Shown here in pieces: positions 12,897-24,770 of a stretch of DNA of 64,000 bases. Every line of letters begins with the position of its first letter. Within the stretch, counting starts at the first letter, position 1. The stretch comes from Abelmoschus esculentus (Eukaryota; Streptophyta; Magnoliopsida; Malvales; Malvaceae): positions 7,505,001 to 7,569,000 of the forward strand of contig JAUCBN010000043.1 in NCBI GenBank assembly GCA_035048815.1, written 5' to 3'. Both the position numbers and the translations under genes were made by a program. Below the pieces are notes generated by a model. The model was not told where the DNA came from. It saw only the letters and a list, made by a program, of their open reading frames with translations, and made no database searches.

Positions 12897-13400
12897 TTAT
12901 CTGAACTGTGTGTTTCGTATTCTATACGATTATATGTGCTGAGACATTTGAGATCATTAACATTGATTGCATTACATGTGCATGGGGTGGATTGTACGGA
13001 GGAAGGTGGTTTTACCACACTGTGTTTGGCGAAATAAGGGGTGAGGGGTTCTGGGGAACTACCTTCACTGTGATCGGTTGGCTTTGCCACCAATGTGTTT
13101 GGCATTCGGAGTATGGGACTGCATTTTCTGTGACCTTGCATTCAACAGATTATCGAAACTGTGTGCTTCGTATGTTATACGAATATTTGTGATGAGACTT
13201 TTGTGATTTATGATATTGATTGTATAATTATGTGCATCGGGAAGGATTGTACAGAGGAAGGTGATTTTACCACACTGTGTTTGGCGAAATAAGAGGTGAG
13301 GGGTTTTGGGGAACTACCTCCACTGTGATCGGTTGGCTTTGCCACCACTGTGTTTGACGTTTGGAGTATGGGATTGCATTCTCTGTGACACTGCATTCAT
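12897..13400 (+). repeat. two direct repeats of ~255 bp inside the solo LTR
   Basis: The block containing CCACACTGTGTTTGGCGAAA recurs 255 bp apart (13014 and 13269). It is followed in both by GTGAGGGGTT and by GTGATCGGTTGGCTTTGCC. The units are diverged, with differences including short indels, so the duplication is old. They are GC-richer than the surrounding LTR. Confidence 0.85.
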
Positions 13401-13858
13401 CAATATTTGTGTTTATTTACTGTGAATATATATATATATATATATAATGCTTGTGATTGTGAATTGAGTGACATTGTGATGTTTGACTGCACTTTAGAGA
13501 CACACTGGGCTTTATAGCTTATTCTTTTAGTTTTTTTTCTTTCAGATATCTGAACCTAAGAGTTGGTACTCGGAGATCTCTCTCGGATACGGTTTATTAC
13601 TATTTTTAGTACTATTATTTACAGATATTTTTATTTGGGATTATTAGGGATTGAGATGTATTTAAACCTCATGCATAAAACTAGTTATTCAAATTTAATA
13701 ATTTTTAAGAATATTTACTTTTTTTAACCTTGTTTTTATCTTTTAATTTACAAATTTAGTTTTTAAATATTTTTTCAATTACTTGACATGAAAGTTTTAA
13801 AAGCAACAATTTTAATCTACCGTGCTTTTTAAGTTAAAAATTAAGGGGTTACACAAAT

Positions 13859-15878
13859 ATTATCTTATTATCTCATTATGGGAATGTAATACCTCTTTAT
13901 TTAATAAAAAAAGTGTGGGCTTGTGATTAAAGGCTAAAATTAAAAAAAAAAGGAAAAGAATATATGAATTTTTTCCAAAAAATGCACAAACAGTATGTAT
14001 CGAAGGCATATATGGTTGGCAAATGATTTATATATGAACATTTTCAATCACTCAATGAGTTTATTCTTAAAAGGTTATATCTAAATACTTGAATGAGAAA
14101 ATCAATATCTAACAAATGTGAGATTTGGTTGTGACGATTTGAGTTTTGAGCCCGAATGTCAAGTTAACATGAAGCATGAGTCTTGTGTTTGAATCCTATA
14201 AACTTTGTTGGGCTTGAATCATGGTTAGGGTATGATTTTTTTGAAGATATATTTTGAGGATAGTTTGATAAATACCAAAATATAGTGAAAAGGAAAATGA
14301 AGGCTTTAATTTTTCTGTATTATACAAAAAAACAAAACCACCCTCTTATATCATCTTCCTCTCCTCTTAATCCTCATTCTTCCATCCAAATACCATCATC
14401 AAAGATTGAATTTTGAGACTTAGCTTAGTGTTTTACGTTTAACTTGTAGAAAAAAATTTGATCAACATCCAAATATTTATAAAACAAGGTATAAATGGTT
14501 TAAAATGGAAAGAGTCGAGGCTTTGGTAGAGTTTTTTAGGCAAAAACATGAATGAGGTTAGGATCTTTAATTTTGGGTTAAATTGAGTTTAAATTTCTTA
14601 AAATCTTTTCGAATATATGGCAAAACATTAGTATCTTTCTTTTAATGAAAGAGGTTAAGAACTCTTTCAAAGATCAAGGGAAGGATAAGGCTTGAAGATT
14701 TGGGCTATGAAGCTTCTTTCCCGACTGAGGAATCAAGGTTAATACACTATTAAGTCTCATAAATTCTTAAAAATCATACAGATAGATTTTGGTGTATGAA
14801 TTTGATATTTTATTTTGTTATACCATGATTGATTTCTAATGGTAATTCGTAGAATTGGTATTGTTAAGGCTTAAAATTGGTAGTACTTACCTAATAACTT
14901 CACCATAACTTGTAGGAAGAATTTAAGGCTTAACCATATATGTTAGATGAGATTTCTTAGTAAAAATTGAATTCAAACTTTGAAATTATTGGCTTGCTTA
15001 TTGGTACTACTTGGCGCATATCGATATATTTATGTAATAAAGAAGGTAACTTGTGAATGGCGAACTGGTATAGTTGAACGCGTATCGGTACCCTTTACAT
15101 ATTGGAAATTCCAATAGCATTTTTAAGTATCGATACGTTAGGGGTGTATTAGTACCATTGACCTATTGTTTGAGGAAGGCTTTTATGTACCGATACTCAA
15201 AGGTAGGAGCTTAGTTTTAAGAGGCGCTAGGAGTTTTGAGACGTAAAAAGTTTCTAAAGACGAGGTGTTTGACGCTAGGCGAAGGCACGCACCTTTTGTA
15301 GGCGATGCGTTATAAATTAATTTTTTATTATATTTTGTATTTGGAACAATATGATAATGATTTTATATATCTTTAATGATCAAATTATACAAAAATATTT
15401 TATATCATTTTACTTAGAAAATAGATATTTTTGAAAGTAAAATAGGACCTTGTTAAAAACCTCTATCATAATCGACATCGAGATGATGCTCAACTTCGGA
15501 AAACGAAAAGAGGAAATGAGTACCCAAACTTATATCATAAATTAATGCTAAAAATGTTCAAACGGTACATAAAAGACATAAAAGATAATACAGATCACCC
15601 CTAACACTTAAAGTTAAACAGTATCAAAAAGTTCACTAAAACATTAAAATTCTAACACTCACTTACTCCAGATCATCATCATTTCCATAACCTTCCTCTC
15701 TTTTACAATATTCTTCACTAATATCTTCTATCTCATCACCTATTTTAAGAACAAAAATAGTAATTTTTTCTTTTCCTTTATCAAATGTAAAGGAAGGTTT
15801 AATGATTTTCTTTATGATCCTTTATGATCTAGTCAAATAACTTGAGTCATGATATCTAGTAACTATACCAACCTAACT
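13859..15878. other. unclassified repeat-derived DNA
   Basis: No gene is supported. 14340-14400 is a CT-rich 5'-leader-like stretch. 15000-15220 contains several GTATCGGTACC, TATCGATACG and CGATAC motifs like those in the repeats at 18260-18510 and 34440-34710. 15225-15310 has GGCGCTAGG/GGCGAAGGCACGC text typical of decayed element ends. I see no paired termini. Confidence 0.4.
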
Positions 15879-16105
15879 TCATTTTAGGTCATCATTATCA
15901 TCAAACACAAATTCATCATCATCATTATTAGAGTTGTCCTTTATTCTCCCAAGTAACCACTCGTTACTTTCATCGATATCTTCCAAGAGAATAGGATCTG
16001 TGGTGTCTTTCATTTGATATTGACGCCTTAAAGCACGATTATATTTTACAAAGACCAAATCATTTAATCTATCTTGTGTCAATATGTTTCTCTTTTTAGA
16101 TGAAG
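15879..16105 (-). pseudogene. hAT-family transposase, C-terminal exon remnant
   Basis: On the minus strand a splice acceptor (TTTCTTGTAG, 16106 rightward) opens an exon reading SSKKRN-LTQDRLNDLVFVKYNRAL, then DPI-LEDIDESNEWLLGR and an acidic tail ending at a stop at 15879-15881. This matches the carboxyl end found after the dimerisation region of plant hAT-like (BED-finger) transposases: the RLNDLVFVKYN and IDESNEWL blocks. No catalytic or BED part is present. The sequence to the right is replaced within 50 bases by an LTR fragment, so this is a truncated remnant. Confidence 0.7.
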
Positions 16106-16152
16106 CTACAAGAAAAAGCCAATATTTACAGAAGTGATTAAGTAATAAAAAT

Positions 16153-16740
16153 TATAACACCCCAAAATGGGTTTAGAAGTTAATGAACCGGTTTTGCCTA
16201 GTTCAAGATTAAATATTTAAAAATTAGTTTTAAATCAAAATAAATTGAGGAAAATATCATAAAATCCTTATTTAACATATATTGGACTTTGGTCAAATAA
16301 ATTTTGAAAATTGAAACTTGAACCCCTAAGATTTTGAAATTAGTGACTATTTTGTAAAAATTGAAAACTTGAGGACAATTTTATAAAACAAGCCAGAACT
16401 TTGAATCTTTAAGGGGATTTGATCCAATTGTAATCCTAACTGGTCTAGAATTTCCAAAGTTTATTAAATTAAACACAATTTTTATATTTTAACTCAATTA
16501 ATTAAAATAAGCCCAATTTTAATCCTAAAACCCTTTTTACATTAAAAACAAAACCTATTTTTCTAATTTTTGTTTTCCCTTATTCAAGTCAGTCATTCTA
16601 CCAGTTTTAAAAGGTAAATCATTATCTTTTTAGTAAAAATTCGCTTAGAATAATTTTGATAACTTTTCTTCCTTGAAAATTTATAAGTGCATAAAAATTC
16701 TAATTTTTATATCATTTTCCCTCTCAATTATTGTTAGTAA
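16153..16740 (+). mobile_element. LTR fragment related to the LTR of the 52.6-61.6 kb element
   Basis: Begins TATAACACCCCAAAATGGG, and is in reverse the counterpart of 61598 leftward and 53351 leftward (TGTAACGCCCCAAAAT and TGTAACGTCC, sense-wise). Shared landmarks include GAACCGGTTT, CCTAGTTC..GA.TAAATA, and the run 'rich in ATTTTGAAATTAGTGACTA' then AAACTTGAGGACAATTTTAT. The copy is diverged and its terminal TG has become TA. The right end is unclear and merges into the Athila-type LTR. Confidence 0.65.
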
Positions 16741-18045
16741 TGCACCTATTTAATGTCAATAAAGGATAATTCTGTATATTTTTCATATTCCAACATCCAA
16801 ACACTTAATTCATTATTTTATATGTTATTTGGTATAAAATAGGTACGGTTAATTATTTTCTTTCTTAAATAGGAAATAAATCTGTAGGTAATGTTAGATA
16901 ACATCAAAGGATGCTGGAAGCTGAAGCTGAGTTGCAGATAAGCACCCACCTTAGCAGCACCTTGGTTATCGCGACAGTAGAATAAAGACGACAACTAGTG
17001 CTCGATAGATAGAGAATAAAGTGCCAATTTCAGAGAAGAGACAAAAACGAGGAAAGAAAGTCAAGCCATGGTCAAAGTCAACGAAATTCAAAGAATTCGA
17101 AAATGAGTAAAGAAATAGAATAAAGAGTTGTAATTTAATATGAAAACATATTCTATTCCTCTTAGAACTCCTAATGTTTATGGGAGACTTTTACCTATGC
17201 TTGGCCTATATAAAGCAAGCTTTTAGGTCTAGAGAAGTAAGTCGGTTCTCCATAGAATAAACCCTTAGCCACCAAAAAGCACATCATGTTCTAAACCTTC
17301 CTCAAGGTTTAGGTTAATTTTGGAGTAGTTGGGAAGAAAGTTGTAATTTATTTGAAACTTATTAATACAATTCCGTTTTCATAGTTTATTCTCTGTTGAT
17401 TCTCACTCTTTCTTGTATACGAGCTCGGAAGATAAGTTTGCAAGGAAAAATCTATTTGTCTAGATTATGGATAATTAGCATCACGAAACAAGAGAATACG
17501 GTTTTTGCTCATGGGCATTGACTAGTCTGAAAGGATTTCAATGACTAAGAGGAAGCATATTATCGGTTGTTGTTCATCCTTGATTCAAGCCGGGAGGTAT
17601 TATCAAGACGTGGCCTACAATAGTTCTCCAATTAAGGATAAGGAAGAGACACTTAAGGTTTCTCTGTTGAATTATGAAAAGTTGAGTTGTCGACAAGGCA
17701 TAACCCCTCCGAAGTAGCTAAGTCGACCCTTCCAGCGACCCTCCGTGGTGGCAGTTCAACCCCATGTGTTAATAAGTGGATAAAACTTTACAAATGAACT
17801 CCCCTTTACAAATCAATCGACCAGGCCTTACTTCTTCTATCGTGAATTCTATTAATTATTTACTTTTTCTTCTTTTACTTAACTCATTCTTCAACAATTA
17901 CTTCTTCTCTTTTATTTTCTAAGTGCACGAATTGTATGTCGCGCAGGTAAACCAATCTCTGTGGGATCGATATCTAAAATATTACAACTTGGAAAAAGGT
18001 GAAAGCTTCAACTAAAATACAAGACTCCAAAGTCGTCACCAAGTT
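16740..18045 (+). mobile_element. Athila-type Ty3/gypsy LTR (start approximate)
   Basis: Homologous in landmarks to the LTRs at 54868-56180 and 61937-63160: GGCCTATATAAAG, CATGTTCTAAACCTTC, GAGCTCGG.AGA, AGCCGGGAGGTATTATCAA, and near the end GTGGGATCGATATC. It is followed directly by an Athila-like primer-binding site and gag start, so this is the 5' LTR of a + strand element. The promoter of the element is probably the CTATATAAAG at about 17208-17217. The left boundary is obscured by mutation. Confidence 0.7.
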
Positions 18046-18064
18046 TGGTGTCGTTGCTAGGGAC
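18046..18064 (+). promoter_or_regulatory. primer-binding site of the Athila-type element
   Basis: TGGTGTCGTTGCTAGGGAC closely resembles the TGGCGCCGTTGCCGGGGA site common to Athila/Tat elements, with C-to-T-type changes consistent with decay of methylated DNA. Confidence 0.7.
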
Positions 18065-18165
18065 TGACGTTCCAACCTTCCAGCATATTACATCTACACC
18101 TTATTTATTTTTATTTATTTTTCTTTTCTTTTATTACCTTGATATAATCTGGGTTGTTTCGTTCC

Positions 18166-18243
18166 ATGACCAGGTCAAATCCATCAACTGACGATTACCC
18201 TTTTGATCCTGAAATCGAGCGAACCGCAAGGAATCTTCGATAA
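18166..18243 (+). pseudogene. Athila-type gag, N-terminal remnant
   Basis: An ATG opens a frame reading MTRSNPSTDDYPFDPEIERT and then ARNLR before a TAA at 18241. The FDPEIERT segment is a hallmark of the start of Athila-lineage gag proteins. The downstream sequence soon changes to unrelated repeat DNA (about 18250), so the rest of gag is lost or displaced by another insertion. Confidence 0.7.
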
Positions 18244-18249
18244 CGATTA

Positions 18250-18675
18250 TGAGAAAGGATAAATCCAGCATCTAGCCATCGAAACGCTGAGTTGTAGTAT
18301 CGAAACGCTGAATAAAATATTTAATTTTAATTTTAGTTTGAATGATGGTTTTGATACAGCTTAAAAAATGTTTCGAAACGATAATTTACAGTTTTAAATC
18401 GTATCAAAATGGGTCTCGAATGTATCGATTCTCTCGTTAAAACTCAAGAACATTCTTTTGAAATTTAAGCATGGTATCGATACCAAGGGAATTGGTATCG
18501 AAACGCCTGAGCATTTTTGAATGTTTTGTCTTGAAAAATCTAAGGAAAATACCTTTGGGTTATTGTTTTGTCTTGGAAAAACTTTGTTGACTTTAAAATT
18601 GTTTTGGCCTAAAAAATTTAGTTACAAAATAGTCCTTTACTTATTTGTTATATCAAAATCAAATTTAAGTTTTAC
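18250..18675. other. repeat DNA with TATCGATA-type palindromes, unclassified
   Basis: Contains repeated ATCGAAACGCTGA (18268, 18299), GGTATCGATACC (18473) and GGTATCGAAACGCC. No coding sequence. It separates the Athila gag remnant from the gypsy integrase remnant and may be an internal part of either insertion. Confidence 0.4.
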
Positions 18676-19285
18676 AAATATTCATGAGTATATTCAGGAA
18701 GGAATTCATGGGGAAGCTAGGAGTGGTGATGAATGCATCAACTACTTATCATCCCCAGTTGGATGGGAAAACGAAAAGAGTGAACCAATGCATTGAGACC
18801 ATCTCAGATGTATGACAGGGGAGAGGTCAAAAGAATGGTCCAATTGGATTTACTTGGCTAAGTGGTGGTATAACACTACATACCACAGACTCATTCAAGT
18901 CACTCTTTATGAGGCTTTGTATGGACAGTCCCCTCCAGTTCATTTACCATATGTGGCTGGTGATTCAATGGTGGAAGCAGTAGACAAAAGCCTACAACGA
19001 AGGGAAGCTGTTGTGAAGTTGTTGTAATTTCATATGAAAAGAGCACAAGAAAGAATGGAGAACCAAGCTGATAAAGTGAGAGTAAATTGTGAATTCCAAG
19101 CTGGGGAGTGGGTCTTCATGAAGTTGAATCCCTATAGAAAACAATCAGTAGATGCCAAAAGTTGTCAAAAATTAAGTCAAAAATTGTTTGGACCCTTCAT
19201 GGTAGAAAGTAGAATTGGCAAGGTGGCATATAGGCTGAAATTGCCTCTGGATTCCAGGGTTTACCCTATGTTGTATGTCTCATAA
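18676..19285 (+). pseudogene. Ty3/gypsy integrase, core-end and C-terminal remnant
   Basis: Translation in shifting frames shows the end of the integrase core (GVVMNASTTYHPQLDGKTKR, then VNQCIET), the block EWSNWIYLAKWWYNTTYH, and the C-terminal region (YEALYGQSPPVHLPY; ERMENQADKVR; EFQAGEWVFMKLNPYRKQS; KLFGPFMVESRIGKVAYRL; ending LYVS). These follow the usual order of gypsy integrases up to the HVSQL block. At least two stops or frameshifts (about 18796 and 19025) break it. Protease, reverse transcriptase and RNase H are missing. The last codons join directly to the ~169-bp tandem array. Confidence 0.85.
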
Positions 19286-22200
19286 CTCAATAAAAATTTG
19301 AGATTAAGTTGTATAAATTGATTCAAAATCCAATAATTAAATATTTGAACTCATAAAAATTAATTTAACCTTATTTTATGGTCTTTTTTGGGGTTTAAAG
19401 CGTGTATGTCTAAATAAGCTTTAAAGTGAACTAGTACGAATTTTAACTGACTAAAAAGCTAAAAATTTCAGATTAAGATGTATAATTAGGTTTAAAAACC
19501 CATAATGAACTATTTTACGTTATAAAATTTGATTTAATATTATTTTTCGATCGTTTTATTAGGTTTAATGCGTGCATATCTAAATGGTCTTTATAGTGAA
19601 CTTGTTCGAATTATAAACGATTAGAAAAGCTAAAAATTTAAGATTAACTTGTATAATTAGATTTAAAAGTTTATAATTAACTATTTGAACTTAAAAAATG
19701 ATTTTAGTCTTATTTTGCGATCGTTTTGTTGGGTTTAAGGAGTGACAGTCTAAATATGATTTTAACAGAGTAAAAGACAAAAACAATAGAAAATAAATTG
19801 CATAATTAGGTTCAAAATCCCTTAATTACCAATTTGAACTCATAAAAATTGATTTGATATTATTATACGGTCGTTTTGTTGGATTTAAAGCATGTATGTA
19901 TAAATGAGCTTTATAATGAACTTGTTTGAAATTTGACCAAGTAAAAAAGCTAAAAAATTAAGATTATGATGTAAAATTAGGTTCAAAAGCCCAGAATAAA
20001 CAATTTTACCCATAAAATTTGATTTAATCTTTTCGCGGTCGTTTTGTTTGTTTTAAAGCGTGCATGTCTAAATGGGCTTAATATTGAACCCGTTAAATTT
20101 TAACCGAGTAAAAAGCTAAAAATTTTAGATAAACTGAATAATTATGTTCAAAAGTCCATAATATACTATTTGAACTCAAAAATTGATTTAATATCATTTT
20201 GTGGTTATTTTGTTGGGTTTAAAGCATGCATGTCTAAACGGGCTTTATATTGAATCCGTTCGAATTTTAATCGAGTAAAAAGATAAAAATTTAAGATAAA
20301 GATGTATAATTTGGTTAAAAAGACCATAATTAACTATTTGATCTCATAAAAATTAATTTAATCTTATTTGGCGATTATTTTGTTGGGTTTATGGTGAACT
20401 CTAAGTTGATTTAATATTATTTGGCATTTTACTCTAAATGGGTTTTATGATGAACTCGTTCAAATTTTAATCGAGTAAAAAGCTAGAAATTATAGATTAA
20501 GTTGTGTAATTAGGTTCATAAGCCCATAATTAACTATTTAAACTCATGGGCATTATAGTAAACATGTTCAATTTTAAGCGAGTAAAAGGCTAAAAATTTG
20601 AGAGTAAGTTGTATAATTATGTTCAAAATCTCATAATTAACTCTTTGAACTCATGAAAATTAATTTAATCTTATTTTATTGTCGTTTTTAGGGTTTAAAG
20701 CGTATATATCTAAATGGGCTTTATAGTGAACATGTTTGAATTTTAACCGAGTAAAATCCTAAATAATTGAGATTAACATGTATAATTAACTTCAAAATCA
20801 CATAATGAACTATTTGAACTAATAAAATTTGACTTAATATCATTTTGCGGTCGATTTATTGGGTGCTTTAGAGTAAACTCGTTCGAATTTTAACCGAGTA
20901 ATATGCTAAAAATTATAGATTAATATATATAATTAGGTTCAAAATCCCATAATTAAATATTTGAACTCATAAAACACTATTTAATCTTAATTTGTGGTTG
21001 TTTTGTTGGGATTAAAGCGAGAATGTCTAAATGGGCTTTATATTGAATCCTTTCGAATTTTAACCGAGTAAAAAGCTAAAAAATTGAGATTAAGTTGTAT
21101 AATTATGTTCAAAAGCCCATAATGAATTATTTGAACTCATAAAAATTGATTTAATATTATTTTGCGGTCGTTTTGTTGGGTTTAAAGCATGCATGACTAA
21201 ATTGGCTTTATAATAAACACATTCTAACTTTAACCGAGTAAAAAGCTAAAATTTTGAGATTAAGATGTATAAATAGGTTCAAAAGCCCATAATTAACTAT
21301 TTGAACTCATAAAATTTTATTTAATTTCATTTTGCGGTCGTTTGGTTGGGTTTAAAGCTTGCATGTCTAAAGGGGCTTTATAGTGAACTCGTTCAAATTT
21401 TAACGAGTAAAAGGCTAAATATTTGAGAGTAAGTTGTATAATTAGGTTAAAAATCCCATAATTAACTGTTTGAACTCATAAAAGTTCATTTAATCTTATT
21501 TTACGGTTGTTTTGTTGGGTTTAAAGCTTACATGTCTAAATGGGCATTATAATGAACTTCTTCGAACTTTAACCGTGTAAACGCTAAAAATTGAAATTAA
21601 GTTGTATAATTAGATTCAAAAGCCCATAATTAATTATTTGAACTTATAAAATTTGATTTAATATCATTTTGCGGTCGTTTTGTTGGGTTAAAAGCTTTCA
21701 TGTCTAAATGGGCTTTATAGTGAACTCTTTCAAATTTTAACCGAGTAAAGGGCCAACAACTTGAGAGTAAGTTGTATAATTAGTTCAAAATCCTATAATT
21801 AACTATTTGAACTCATAAAATTGATTTTTTCTTATTTTATGATCGTTTTGTTGGGTTTAAAGCGTCTAACTCTAAATGAGCTTTATAGTGAACCTGTTAG
21901 AATTTTAACCGAGTAATAAGCTAAAAATTATAGATTAAGCTATATGATTAGGTTCAAAAGCTCATAATTAAATATTTGAACTCATAAAAAGCTATTTAAT
22001 CTTATTTTGTGTTTGTTTTGTTGGGATGAAAGCGAGGATGTCTAAATGGGCTTTATAGTGAATCAATTTGAATTTTAACAAAGTAAAAAGCTAAAAAATA
22101 AAGATTAAATTTTATAATTAGGTTCAAAATCTCTTAATGAATTATTTGAACTCGTAAAATTTTATTTAATAACATTTTTGTAATCGTTTCGTTGGGTATA

Positions 22201-24770
22201 ATTCGTGCATGTCTAAATGAGCTTTATAGTGATTCCATTGGAATTTTAAACGAGTAAAAAGCTAAAAAAAACTAAGATTAGGATATATAATTAGGTTCAA
22301 AACACCATATTTAACTATTTGAACTCATAAAAATTAATTTAATCTTATTTTGCGGTCGTTTTGTTGGGATAAAGCGTGAATGTTCAAGTGGACTTTATAG
22401 TGAACTCGTTTGAATTTTAATATAGTAAAAAGCTAAAAAAAATTGAGATTAATCTGTATAATTAGGTTTAAAAGCCCATAACGAATTGTTTAAGATTAAA
22501 CTGTATAATTAGATTCAAAAAACCATAATTAACTATTTGTAGTCAAAAATTGATTTAATATTATTTTGCAGTTTTTTGTTGGATTTAAAGCATGTATGTC
22601 TAAATGGGCTATAGAATACCCCAATTTTAATTTTCACAGAGTAAAAAGCTAAAAAATTGAGATTAAGATGTATAATTAGGTTCAAAAGCTCAGAATTAAC
22701 TATTTCAATTCATAAAATTTGATTTAATATCATCTTGCGATTGTTTTGGTTGGGTTTAAAGCATGCATGTCGAAATGAGCTTTATAGTGTACTCGTTCAA
22801 ATTTTAACCGAGTAAAAGGTTAAATATTTGAAAGTAAGTTGTATAATTAGTTTTAAAATCTCGTAATTAATTGTTTGAACTCATAAAAGTTGATTTAATC
22901 TTATTTTACGGTCGTTTCGTTGGGTTTAAATCTTACATGTCTAAATATGCATTATAATGAACCTGTTCAATTTTAACCGAGTAAAAGTTAAAATTTTGAA
23001 ATTAAGTTTTATAATTAGATTCAAAAGCCTATAATTAACTATTTGAACTTATAAAATTTGATTTAATATTATTTTGAGGTCATTTTGTTGGGTTTAAAGC
23101 ATGCATGTCAAAATGGGCTTTATAGTGAACCCGTTAAAATTTTAACTGAGTAAAAGGCTAACAATTTGAGATTAAGTTATATAATTAGGTTCAGAATCCT
23201 ATAATTAACTATTTGAACTCATAAAAATTGATATCTTCTTATTTTACGGTTGTTATGTTGTGTTTAAAGCGTGCATCTCTAAATGAGCTTTATAGTGAAT
23301 CTATTCAAAAGCCCATAATGAAATATTTGAACTCCTAAAAATCGATTTAATCTTATTTTGTGGTTGTTATGTTGGGATTAAAGCGTGAATGTTCAAATGG
23401 GCTTTGTATGAACCCGTTTGAATTTTAATATAATAAAAAGCTAAATTTTTTTTGAGATTATGTTGTATAATTTAGTTCAAAAGCCCTTAATGAATTATTT
23501 GAACTCATAAAATTTGATTTAATATCATTTTGTAATTGTTTTGTTGGGTTTATTGCCTGCATGTCTAAATGAGTTTTGTAGTACTGAACCCGTTGGAATT
23601 TTAAATTAGTAGAAAGCTAAAATTTAAGATTAAATTGTATAATTAGGTTTAAAAGACCATAATTAACTATTTGAACTCATAAAAATTGATTTAATATTAT
23701 TTTGCAGTTGTTTTGTTGGGTTTAAAGCATACATGACTAAATTAGCTTTATAATAAACCCGTTCTAATTTTAACCAAGTAAAAAGATAAAAAAAAATTGA
23801 GATTAAGATGTATAAATAGGTTCAAAAGCCCATAATTAAATATTTGAACTCATAAAATTTGACTTAATATCATTTTGTGGTCGTTTTAAAGCATGCATAT
23901 CTAAAAGGACTTTATATTGAACCTGTTCAAATTAACTATTTGACCAAGTAAAAGCTAAAATTTTGAAATTAAGTTGTATAATTATATTCCAAAGTCCATA
24001 ATTAACTATTTGAACTTATAAAATTTGATTTAATATCATTTTGCGGTCGTTTTGTTGAGTTTAAAACATGCATTTCTAAATGTGTTTTATAGTAAACCCG
24101 TTCAAATTTTAACTGAGTAAAAGGCTAACAACTTTAGAGTAAGTTGTATAATTAGGTTCAAAATCCTATAATTGACTATTTGAACTCATAAAAATTGATT
24201 TCTTCTTATTTTATGGTCGTTTTGTTGGGTTTAAAGCGTCTATCTCTAAATGGGCTTTATAGTGAACCCGCTCGAATTTTAACCGAGTAATAAGCTAAAA
24301 ATTATAGATTAAGATATATAATTAGGTTCAAAAGCCCATAATTAAATATTTGAACTCATAAAACACTATTTAATCTTATTTTGTGATTGTTTTGTTGGGA
24401 TTAAAGAGATAATGTCTAAATGGGCTCTATAGTGAATCTGTTCGAATTTTAACCAAGTAAAAAGCTTAAAAAATTGAGATTAAGCTGTATAATTCGGTTC
24501 AAATGCGCATGAATTATTTGAACTCATAAAATTTTATTTAATATCATTTTGTAATTGTTTTGTTGGGTTTAACGTGTGCTTGTCTAAATGAGCTTTATAA
24601 TGAAACCGTTGAAATTTTAAATTAGTAAAAAGCTAAAAATTTAAGTTTAAACTGTATAATTATGTTCACAAGACCATAATTAACTATTTGAACTCTTAAC
24701 AATTGATTTAATATTATTTTTCAATCGTTTTGTTGGGTTTAAAACATGCATGTCTAAATTAGCTTTATAA
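19286..24770 (+). repeat. satellite-like tandem array, ~169-bp unit, about 33 copies
   Basis: The landmark GGTCGTTTTGTTGGGTTTAA and variants recurs with spacings close to 168-171 bp (for example 21168, 21338, 21507, 21675, 21843, 22013, 22184, 22353; and 24046, 24216, 24386, 24556, 24726). Each unit also contains CTAAATGGGCTTTATAGTGA, TTTTAACCGAGTAAAAAGCT, GATTAAGTTGTATAATTAGG and ATTTGAACTCATAAAA. Units are diverged, with some internal deletions (about 19750, 20400-20560, 23300). No ORF. The array begins at the integrase end, and its first partial unit includes the last codons of that frame. Variant landmarks suggest blocks of 6-8 units. Confidence 0.95.

Larger units (their letters stand above)
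11124..13853 (+). mobile_element. solo LTR, 2.73 kb, with TSD CAAAT
   Basis: Begins TGTAATATCC and ends GGGGTTACA, and is flanked on both sides by CAAAT (11119-11123 and 13854-13858). The TG...CA ends, the 5-bp duplication and the absence of any gag-pol, primer site or polypurine tract define a solo LTR. It arose by recombination between the two LTRs of an element, probably Ty3/gypsy judging by LTR size. It carries two kinds of internal tandem repeat, annotated separately. The orientation follows the TGTAAT start shared with other gypsy LTRs here. Confidence 0.85.

Noticed and set aside
12629..13192. Cys/Val/Phe-rich and other frames suggesting small cysteine-rich proteins
   Set aside because: They are translations of tandem repeats inside a solo LTR with no start or promoter context.
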